A program made the position numbers and the translations under genes. From Caprimulgus europaeus (lineage: Eukaryota > Chordata > Aves > Caprimulgiformes > Caprimulgidae), in the NCBI GenBank assembly GCA_907165065.1, contig OU015542.1, positions 992,001 to 1,056,000 on the forward strand: 64,000 nucleotides of DNA, written 5' to 3'. The notes beneath the pieces were generated by a model. That model had not been told where the DNA came from. It made no database searches and saw only the letters and a program-made list of their open reading frames with translations. Positions 55,401-64,000 of this stretch are shown here, one piece after another. Position 1 is the first letter of the stretch. Each line of letters begins with the position of its first letter.

Positions 55401-55943
55401 GGTCACTGTTATCTGTGTCATTTTTTTCACTGAAAATACTAACAACTCTCAAAGAAAAGGGTTGCACAGATTGTGTCATACAGTCCTGTGTGCTGCTATA
55501 ACGTTTACGTCCCGACACAGAACGAAATCTAATTCACACAGCAGAAAAAGGACATTCTGAAGTATTCATTATTGCAACATCCCTTATCTCCTCCAAGTCC
55601 CAGGCATGTTCATGGTGTCTCACCTAGAGTGATACAACACAGTACATTAATCACTACTTGTGTTCTGGAGCATTGCTCGGGTATTCAAGAAGACCCAGAC
55701 CTTGTGCTCAGTTCCAGCTGTGATGAGGGTGCAGTCAACCCTAGGACTGTTCTCTCCTCATACAAGCTTCTGTGACTCTGCTAGAGCTCACTCAATGTCT
55801 GTCAGATGCAGCTTCTTTTTTAAAGGGGGAGTGAGACACTGAGTCAAGAGGAAGTCAAATTGGATGAGATAAAGAGTAGCTGAGATGTAGGAAAAGGAGA
55901 TATATTGAGAAAAGTCTGAACCAGGACTAGTCAAAAGGAAAAG
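52498..55943. other. Mostly unique non-coding sequence
   Basis: No gene is recognised. A perfect CRE palindrome TGACGTCA sits at 53673-53680. A FADD-like codon string at 53414-53425 is discussed under rejected items. Stretches at 53770-54400 and 55040-55200 are AT-rich. Confidence 0.5.
53673..53680. promoter_or_regulatory. Consensus CRE palindrome TGACGTCA
   Basis: TGACGTCA is the full CREB/ATF site, here in a CpG-poor setting (CATGTGACGTCATGATGG). One 8-mer in 64 kb is close to chance expectation, so this is a site match only. Confidence 0.3.
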
Positions 55944-56117
55944 AATCACAGAATCACAAACTCTTGGGGTTGGAAGGGACCTCAGGTGATCATCCAGTCC
56001 AACCAAACTGCCAAAGCAGTTTCCCTACACCAGGTTGCACAGGAAAGTGTCCAGGTGGGTTAGAACATCTCCAGATATGGAGACGCAAACTCTCTGGGCA
56101 GCTTATTCCAATGCTCA
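55944..56117 (-). mobile_element. CR1 LINE 3'-end fragment
   Basis: The plus strand begins AATCACAGAATCACAAACTC and continues GGTTGGAAGGGACCTCAGG, TGCACAGGAAAGTGTCCAGG and AACATCTCCAGATATGGAG. It is a reverse-oriented CR1 of the 4598/18845/60005 group, 5'-truncated near GCTTATTCCAATGCTC. Confidence 0.93.
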
Positions 56118-57099
56118 AAGAAGAAGATATGCATGGATGGAGATCTGAGTTTAGAGAAGTTGGCAACAGCTCAGGCAACATCCTGCTCTTGAAAGCACCA
56201 ACAAACTGGAACAATGCACCAAAGTGTCTTGTAATGAAGGATGTAAAATCCAGAATGATGGTACAATTTATACTGGGTCAGGAGTACTTCATTATCACTT
56301 TGATGGGAAAACCAGTTTTAGGAATCCTAAACCTGTTTTTTTCTACCTAATTAAGGTAAAGTAGCACATTGCTGGATGGGATTCTCCAGTCTATTTGCCT
56401 TCTCCAATTTTCCTATACCCACTCTCAGGCCACAAAAAGAGTTTGGTCTCCCCATCACTCACTTGTCAACCAGGATGTGTCTGTAAAATGCAATCATTGC
56501 TGATTGAGAAGCAGCAAGTACTCCTTTGCTGAGACATCAGGAGGAGGATGCTCCTTTCACATCTTATAAAGGACATCCTAGTGAAGGGATGTTTTACTGG
56601 ATTTAGTTGCTCCTCAGGTCACTTCAGAGAATCACTACCAGGTTCTGGAAATCAATTTTGTGTCAGAAGGGTTGGTAGAACTTCTCTTCACAGGCCAACT
56701 CTCACCAGAGCTCACCAACCATCTTCCAACAGTGCCCCGCAGATTAGACAGGCAGTGTAAGAAAGCAGATCCACCTCTGTTAAACTTCTCAGCAGAGATC
56801 ATGCACTGAAACCAACCTTTGTGACCAGCACTTGCAACGATTCAGAGGATAAAACAGGGCCAAAAGATAAGTTGTGAGTCAAGGGGTGAGTGAGGCTTTC
56901 TAGACCCCATAAGTGACCAGCAGAAGCCTGATACTTAGGATTAATGAGATATATAGCACTTGGCACACAGTGATCAAATCTCCATCCACTGTAATAGAAA
57001 TAAATCACATGCCCAAGGCCTTTAACTTACAGCCCCAGAATTATTTCCACTCTATCAAACAACTGCTTTCATCAACGGCTCCATCTTAGTGTAATTTAT
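56118..57099. other. Unique non-coding sequence
   Basis: No repeat or gene is recognised. Confidence 0.5.
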
Positions 57100-57830
57100 A
57101 TTCTCCTCCTTCCTGTCTCCCCCTTCTCATTTCCCTACAGACAAACGGATTTTGGAAAGCATTTTAGAATTTCATTCTTTGGATAGTTAGAAATATTCTT
57201 CTTTCCAGGCTCACTATACTTATGTCTGTTTTATATCTATTTAATCTATTTCCATGTTAGTCCTTAATAGCTTTTCCATATTTTATATTATCCCCCAGAT
57301 GTGTTTATATAAAGAATCATCACCTAAAACCCTCAAAGTCATTTTGCTATATTGACAAAGCAAAGTTTTCAAGGTGTGCTTTCCTAATACAGGTTTTCCA
57401 CTTCCCCAAACTGCCTGATTCAATAGCCTTCCTCTTTCCTGATGCAATAGAAAACTAATTTTTTTGACCAAACCAGTGCACAACTATTCAATCAAATTCT
57501 TACTCTCGCTTTGTATGTAGTATTAATCCTTCTTTAGCTCTGACAAAAATATTTCTCTGGAATTATGGGGGCTGTTTTCACATTATCAATCCATAGTGAT
57601 GTTAGTGCTAACCAATGTACACTGATGCTGACCTTTTCCTCTTCCGTAATATCTAATTGGTGAATCCCTGGTTCATAGAAAAAAGCTACTCTTGTTATCC
57701 CAAAGTGCAGGTCTTTGCCCTTTGAGTTATTAAATCTAATTTATTTTCTATTGTTCCAATTGATTAGATAATCTGATTATTCATGTGTGATGATGTGATG
57801 CTCTCATTGTCTGGAGAAGTAAGACCTCCT
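57100..57830 (-). mobile_element. Possible ancient CR1/L3-like LINE relic
   Basis: Near 57710-57780 the plus strand reads GGTCTTTGCCCTTTGAGTTA, then TTAAATCTAATTTATTTTC and CCAATTGATTAGATAATC. This recalls the reverse complement of ancient CR1/L3 sequence in which a TTGCACTTG-TTGAACTTCAT phrase is followed by a TCTAGATC-type phrase. Divergence is high, and the left part (57100-57680) is only weakly suggestive. Confidence 0.33.
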
Positions 57831-60004
57831 ACTCTCAAATAATCCACACAATCACAATCATCTTTCTTTGTATCCCTGCAGTGTTTATTGCTGCTGAGAC
57901 TTTCTTGGTTTCTGAGATCGCATCTGGTGGGTGGACTTCATGCACTAGCCATCATGTCCATCCTTTATACCTGAGTGCAGCATCCCCACACCTTTGGACC
58001 AGGTCCAGCAGTACACTCTAGGTGCTGTCAGCTGCTCTGGTGATGCCATGGGTGAGTGAGAAAATGGTAGGAAGGAAGAAAAATAAGCTATCCAAAGGAA
58101 ACAACTGGAAGCAGGAGAAATAATAGGCTCTGGAGAAATACAGTGTCTGCACATCACCCACTGTCCCGTGTGCACTGGCTGCTCCTTGCAGTGTGACAGA
58201 CTTCCACGTCCCAAGCCCTCCAAATGCTGTTGACTTCTGCTCCATTACTTTCCCACAGGATCACAGCTTGTGGTGCCGAAGGGTAGAACAGGAGGAGGCT
58301 ATAACGGTATGATGGGCAGAAGGCAGGAGTTAAGGTGCCCTCCTGCCCTGTGTGAAGGTGGATGTGAGGAGGAAGGTGAAGCTCTTTCTGGCACAGGAAA
58401 GGACTTTACTCCTTGCACCACTATAACCGTCATATTCTAACCCCGCCAAAAAAGTTGTTCTTTGCTAGGTCCATATACATCTGACTCCTTTCTCATCTTC
58501 CTCCAGAAGTTCTGATGTGAGATACAGCAGGCTGGACTTTTGCATTCAGAGGTCCTGCATACATTTGGCTCCCTTTACATAGGCTCTGTGCTTCAAGAGA
58601 CAGTGAGCAACACTGCAAGGACCATGGCAGAGCTGAGCATCACGGTTTGCTTCACTGCACCCCAGTACCTGAGAGCTGGTTTTTGGTGTCGAGACAAGGA
58701 GGGACATATCTAGCCTGACTTTTGAGGTATCACCCATGCACCTCCTTCAGATGAACCACAGCTTTTGACCTGTCACGCTGCTAAAAGTAGTCCCCAGCTG
58801 CAGTGATATTCCCTTTGGAAATATATTACCTTTTTCTCTCTGGTGTAAATGAAGGGATGTTCAGTCGTGCTCAGAATCAGTCACGTGTGGTGCCTGGACT
58901 CCTGACTCTCTACAGCCTCAGGCTGTGAAGACCATTGCTTTTACTACACCTTTCTTGTGAAGTGTAGGGAGACTTGAATAAAAGAAGACAGTAGAAAAAA
59001 TAAATTTTCATTATTAAGAAAATTTTAATCTGGAAATAAGGCTCCTGAGCTGAGTTTCAAAGTGTCAAGTGCAAACCTCTGTCTTAAATTTGTCAATTAA
59101 TGAACAAATGTACACAGATATTCCTAAGAGCACTGGCTAGAAATTTTGAAGATAAACCTTCTCCCAACTCAAACCATTCTGTAGAAAGGCAAATAATTTG
59201 TGGAAGACAGTTCAACTTTTAATTCTGAAATAAAACTGAAAAAAACCAAAATATTTGGGTCTTCTCAAAACGGAATATTTGGTTTTCTTTTTCCAAAATA
59301 GTATAATTTATTTTGTTTAAATTTACGTTAAAAAGTACAAAAAAACCCCAAACCTAAGGTAAAATTGGAATTAAACATTTTTCTTTAATCAAATTGAAGC
59401 ATTCTGGATTTTCCAGTGTGGGGAGTTAAAAGAAAATTCATTTCCATTCCACCTCATGGAATCATATATGTGTGAATTAAATGAAAAATGAGTTCTCAGA
59501 TATCCATACCTTTTAAAGAGAAGTGTTTTGGTTCCCTGGTGAAATGGAAGACATTACCCCTAAGGGAAAGCAGAGTTCGTGGAGGAAGGAGAACAGAAAG
59601 CCAGGGCACAGCTTGTGTTAATGGGACCCCATGGTGGCAGAAGAATGGGAATGAGACTAGCACAGGCTTGTTGACTGCATTTGTGAGATGGAAGATACAG
59701 ACATTTGCCAGGCAGAAGCTCTTATTTACAAAAATAATGTGACAGGTTTTAACAGCAAACTCAATCTTTTCCAAAACATGACTCAATTACTCATACTGCG
59801 TTTATATTACCTTGCAAGATTCTGACTCTGTTTCCCAATAAATCATTAGTCTTCCTCATTCCCAGTGCTCCCTGCATCAGTGTGAAGGCAGATGGAGAGC
59901 AGTTGAATCTGGGTCCTTGTGCTCCTCTCTTCACAGTCTCTGTAACCCCTCTGCACTGCTTGTTCCTTTCAGGGGTTTTATTTCAGGTGCCTGTTGCAGC
60001 TGGA
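57831..60004. other. Unique non-coding sequence
   Basis: No gene or repeat is recognised. An AT-rich part at 58980-59420 holds many A and T runs but no tandem repeat. Confidence 0.5.
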
Positions 60005-60640
60005 CACAGAATCCCAGAATCCCAGAATCCCAGACTGGTGGGGTTGGAAGGGAGCTCAGGAGATCATCCAGTCCAACCCCCCTGCCAAAGCAGGTTCCCT
60101 ACACCAGGTTGCACAAGAAAGTGTCCAGGTGGGCTTGAACATCTCCAGAGATGGAGACTCCACACCCTCTCTGGGCAGCCTTTCCCAGGGCTCCGGCAAC
60201 CTCACAGGAAAGAAGTTTTTCCTTCAGTTTGTCTGGAAGTTCTGGTGTTCCAGTTTGTGCCCATTGCCCCTTGTCCTGTCACTGGGCACCACCGACAAGA
60301 GCCCGGCCCCATCCATTTGGCCCCCACACTTCAGATATTTATAGACAGTGATTTAATCCCCTCTCAGTCTTCTCCAGGCTGAAGTGTCCCGGCTTTCTCA
60401 GCCTCTCCTCGTATGGGAGATGCTCCAAGCCCCTCATCATCTTTGTAGCCTCTGCTGGACTCTTTCCAGAGATCCCTGCCCTTCTTGAACTGAGGAGCCC
60501 CACAACTGGACACAGGACTCCAGATGTGGCCTCACCAGGGCAGAGTAGAGGGGAGGAGAACCTCCCTTGACCTGCTGGCCACACTCTTTTTAACGTATCC
60601 CAGGAGACTGTTTGCCTTCCTGTTCACAAGGGTCAGGAAG
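60005..60640 (-). mobile_element. CR1 LINE, 5'-truncated, with part of the RT tail
   Basis: The plus strand starts with a tail of repeated GAATCCCA units (60009-60030) and continues TGGTGGGGTTGGAAGGG, CACCAGGTTGCACAAGAAAG, CACTTCAGATATTTATAGAC and GGACTCCAGATGTGGCCTCA. It extends into the reverse-transcriptase part (GCAGAGTAGAGGGGAGGAGA), which is CR1 coding sequence read in reverse. It is in the 18845 group. Its 5' end faces the 5' end of the 60955 copy. Confidence 0.93.
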
Positions 60641-60954
60641 CAGTCCCCTGTGTACAATCACACACCCCCTCCACCACTGCCCCCTATAGCTTGGGTCACC
60701 ACAATCCCTGCCCAGGGTCTGGGTCCTAGCACTGCCCCATTCATGGAGACCCTCTGCCCAAGAAAAGAAATCTTTGCTCGTGGGGTCTTCACCAACCTCT
60801 TGCTCTACATGTCTAATCTGTGATCACACACCTACTGTCTTCCGGACTGGAGACACTGGATCATGGAAAGTTTGGGGCAGCAGAAGAAGGAAAGTCTTTG
60901 TCCTGGCTCAACACTGCCTGGGTACTGCTTCAGTGGACCAGGACATGGACCTAC
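60641..60954. other. Spacer between head-to-head CR1 copies
   Basis: About 314 bp of sequence that I do not recognise, between the 5' ends of two CR1 copies of different groups. A C-rich stretch lies at 60660-60690. Confidence 0.45.
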
Positions 60955-61418
60955 TGGACGGAGTCCAGGGGAGGCCATGAGGATGATGCCAGGGCTGGAG
61001 CAGCTCTGCTGTGAGGACAGGCTGAGAGTGTTTGGGCTGTTCAGCCTGGAGAAGAGAAGGCTCCAGGGAGACCTTCTAGTGGTTTCCCAGTACCTGAAGG
61101 GGCTCCAGGAAGGCTGGGGAGGGACTTTTCATAAGGGCAGTTAATGACAGAACAAGAGGAAATGGCTTTAAACTGGAAGAGGGGAGGTTTAGATGAGATG
61201 TGAGGAAGAAATTCTTTGGTGTGAGGGTGGTGAGACCCTGGCCCAGGTTGGCCAGAGAAGCTGTGGCTGCTCCTCCCTGGAAGTGTTCTCGGCCAGGTTG
61301 GATGAGGCTTTGAGCAACCTGGTCTAGTGGAAGGTGTCCCTGCTGCTGGCAGGGGGGTTGGAACTGGATGAGCTTTACGGTCCCTTCCAACCCAAACCAG
61401 TCTGTGGTTCTATGATTC
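60955..61418 (+). mobile_element. CR1 LINE, 5'-truncated, with RT tail
   Basis: It begins near GGAGTCCAGGGGAGGCCATG and codes GLEQLCCEDRLRVFGLFSL, then RRLQGDLLVVSQYLKG in one frame. The 3' UTR follows (AACCTGGTCTAGTGGAAGG) and it ends GTGGTTCTATGATTCAG. The octamer tail is only one unit long. It is the same subfamily as 30015 and 46734, and truncated at nearly the same place. Confidence 0.94.
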
Positions 61419-64000
61419 AGCCCTTGGGCTGTATGAGCACAATGCTTTGGACAACCATCTTGGCAAGCTCTAAAAATTACCCTGCAAATCTTTTTCTTCT
61501 TTTTTTTCAATCTTATTGGAATTCTTGAGATTTTCTACATGTTCTCTGGTCGCTGTCAACAATCCTGATTTAAGGATTACATTAGGCCCGGTAGTATTCA
61601 CTCTCCTCCAAAACCCACCAAGAGATCAAGAGAGGTGGCCCAGTCTGCTCTCAGAGTCAGGTCTAGGAAGAAGGGACCTACCTGGACAGTTGTTACTTCT
61701 GCCAGTGTGCAGGATAAGACTAGGTTGATGAGCGAGGACCATGCTTCCTGGATAATCTAGCAAAAGGGACCTAAAGGGACCCTAAAGGGACCTGCATCAG
61801 TCTTGAACCTTCGTAAAGTCAGAAGAAATAGCAAAAAACTTGGCCCTGCCACATGAAAACACGCCAAGGAGCAATGTCAGTAATGAGTCTTTAATTAAAT
61901 ACTTGGGGGATGATCACGGGGTAGGTATGGTAAAAATCTGCGCCAGCAATGTAGGATTTCTGGGACTGATGCTAGAGATAGTGTCTACACAGTATAACCA
62001 AGAAGTATCATTGGCCATAGCCCAACCAAAGCCATTCAGGAAGACAGCAAGAAAGCCAAATAACAAATCTTTTCCCTCTGCTTTCCAGTCTAGGTCTTTG
62101 GGCAAAGGACATAGATACAAACCCACGAATTTCAGAAACTTTTGTTGTGCCACCCTGAATGTAGGACACCACCTAATCGCTCGTTTTGAAGCCAGTGCTG
62201 TGCTGCAGGGATGTGTCTAAACCATGCAAAAAACAGTCAGAGAACAGAAATCTCTGTAACTTTACCTAAAAACCTTGCTGGTTTAGCTTCTGTAGCTAAA
62301 AATGTCATCTAGCTCAGTGACAGCAGTTTTTGTTTCCTCACTACTCACCTGAGGTAGCTGCCCACCATCAGCCTGGGGTATCACATGGAAAACCCAGACA
62401 CTATTTACTATCAGTCCATCTACAAAATGTTCTTCTGAAACTTTTGTTCAGAGTAATCCCTGGATACCCAGCAACACTCTCACCATTATGTAGGGGACAT
62501 CCCAGGTACTTTATTGCCTCTCCGTGTGCAAATTTGTACAGATAAACCATTAGATGTTTATGTGTAAAATAAATAGCAGCCCACTACATAGCTAGCTTGC
62601 TCACTTGAATTGCTTCATGTGCAACAAGACCTCTTCTAGAGATGTCTGCAAGCGAAAATATCAGCCATTTCAATGTTATCACAGCAGAGAGGCAGAAAAG
62701 CTCCATGAAATTATCCAGTCCTCCTCCAAGGGCCTGGACAGGATGATCTTGATAGTGCAAATCTTTGGGTTTTGTTTGGTTTGGCTGCAATGTTGCAGGT
62801 GATGGATGAACCTGTTCCTCTCTCCAAAATGAGTCCTACATCCCATGGCATTGTACTGCTGGGAAGCTCACTCTCATTTGTGTTCCTTCTCCTTCCTAGA
62901 GAAATGGTGCACAAACAGACCTCCAGTCACAGCTCTACATCACAAGGAAACAGTTTTGTTCATTAATTTGTTCTTAGTAAAAAAGTGCCATTTTTTTCTG
63001 CCCATGTCCTGTATCAGAACGCAAAAATCCTTTTATTTTGTGGGTTGATTTCTCCTCCCTCTCTGTCCAGCTCAGCCTGCTCTGCACTCCAAGCCAGACA
63101 CATCTGTTTCTGTGTCTCACTTCTCCCCATTTCTCTACCACAGGTGCTGCTCTTCCATGGATCCTCTTCTCTTTGCCCATGTCTTTCTGTGAACAAGATG
63201 CCTAGTTCGGAACAAAGTTTTCCAGTTGGGACCTGGCCAGAGCTCCACTGCTTCCTAGCTGTCCCTGCTTTGCCTCTTGTGTGAATCTCAGATTGATCTC
63301 AGCTCCCCCTGTTGTCATCTACTGTCTCAGCTTTAGATTTAAAGATCCTAATGCTCTTCCTTTGCAGTGCTTGGCTGGTTATTCTGCAAAAACACCCATT
63401 TGCGTGACATAAACTGAATGTCTTTGCATTTTTCTCTCCCTGTTTCTGAACTTCCCTCTTCCAACCTATTTATCTTTAACTTTGGGGGTACTTTGAACTC
63501 TATCCAGCTTCCAATTTAAAAAGAATTCATGCTCCAGTTTTTCCAGAAGAGAACTATTGAGGCACATGTTAACAAAGTCCTTCGCTAGATGAAAGAGTAG
63601 TTTTTTCTGCCACTATAAACCATAGTCAAATAGAAAAGAGTCAATGGGAAGCTTTAGTACAGAATCACCCAGGATACCCTGTTCTCCATTATTCCAGAGC
63701 AGAAAAATAAGAGCTTTTGGACTGTGACTCATTAAATCAAATGTAGGCAATAATTTTAATTTAAATTAATTGCACCTAATCTGTACTGACTGCCCAAGGA
63801 GCCTCAATTGACCAGCTCAGAGGGTGGCACTGATGTTGAACCAGAATTAACCCAGGGTGCCTGGACTCAGATATCCCTCTGCAACAAAGCCAACAAAAGC
63901 TGGAGACCAAGCCAGCAGATGCCTCATCCAGAACAATAGACAAAGAAACATTAAAAATGAGGGAACAATAAAGTTCTGCCTTTAGCAAAGGACAGTGTTC
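61419..64000. other. Unique non-coding sequence with one unassigned open frame
   Basis: A 126-codon plus-strand frame lies at 61840-62220. It is basic, with a Lys/Arg/Pro/Ser-rich middle (KPFRKTARKPNNKSFPSAF), and has a Cys-Cys followed by a Gly-His-His. I cannot assign it, and nothing supports expression. A 3-unit tandem AAAGGGACCT lies at 61763-61793. The rest of the stretch to the window end shows nothing that I recognise. Confidence 0.4.
61763..61793. repeat. Tandem AAAGGGACCT, three units
   Basis: AAAGGGACCT, AAAGGGACCCT and AAAGGGACCT follow directly, with one extra C in the middle unit. Confidence 0.9.

Noticed and set aside
59882-60382. 166-codon plus-strand open frame
   Set aside because: It is mostly the antisense reading of the CR1 at 60005.
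1-64000. CRISPR array, bacterial operon, phage or plasmid
   Set aside because: There is no regular spaced repeat, ribosome-binding pattern or prokaryotic gene. The CR1 and avian LTR content shows vertebrate nuclear DNA.
1-64000. tRNA, rRNA or snRNA genes
   Set aside because: I found no box A/box B pairing, cloverleaf or rRNA-like stretch. MicroRNA hairpins cannot be excluded without folding.

Overview
This window looks like non-coding DNA from a bird nuclear genome. The main evidence is the repeat content. At least 15 well-preserved CR1 LINE fragments are present, with the avian CR1 3' end: copies in minus orientation open with ATCATAGAATCAT or AATCACAGAATCAC, and plus copies close with GATTCTATGATT or GATTCTGTG. 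There are also several solo LTRs of avian-type endogenous retroviruses. The CR1 and LTR types suggest a neoavian bird rather than a fowl, but the species cannot be named from the sequence. I see no operon structure, CRISPR array, plasmid gene or convincing protein-coding gene. Every long open frame is either chance reading or the decayed tail of a CR1 reverse-transcriptase frame.

Layout. 1-5000: unique sequence, a minus-strand solo LTR at 1315-1931, a short CR1 at 4598-4747 and a 54-bp alternating purine/pyrimidine tract at 4916-4969. 5000-12600: a plus-strand LTR at about 5015-5621, a 15-bp minisatellite at 5723-5797, CR1 copies at 7995, 8918 and 11234, a CpG-rich ERVK-like solo LTR at 10468-11196 and a MIR-like relic near 12495. 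12600-22000: an ancient, fairly long CR1 with a recognisable reverse-transcriptase stretch (about 15420-16745), the longest younger CR1 (18845-19664), one copy of a 235-bp dispersed repeat (19807-20041) and a candidate conserved non-coding block (about 20740-21330). 22000-36000: a pair of about 178-bp direct repeats (22351 and 24989), CR1 copies at 28136 and 30015, a candidate conserved block (about 32030-32600) and an LTR at 33053-33657 with a TATA box. 36000-50000: a very old CR1/L3-like relic (36240-36860), the second 235-bp repeat copy (39172-39405), CR1 copies at 42793, 43885 (old), 46734, 48135 and 48870 (old), and a solo LTR at 49280-49929 with a perfect 5-bp target duplication. 50000-64000: old CR1 relics, CR1 copies at 52275 and 55944, and a head-to-head CR1 pair at 60005 and 60955.

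How it fits together. The sequence reads as intronic or intergenic DNA built by successive waves of CR1 and LTR insertion. The CR1 copies fall into at least three subfamily-like groups by 3' sequence. Four LTRs belong to one superfamily, two in each orientation, and no internal proviral sequence is recognised. The most unusual item is the 235-bp repeat pair. Its body is almost identical between copies, its second copy ends in a CR1-like octamer tail, and its first copy lies 142 bp downstream of a CR1 in the same orientation. This would fit CR1-driven transduction or an unnamed non-autonomous element. No exciting new system is evident beyond this.
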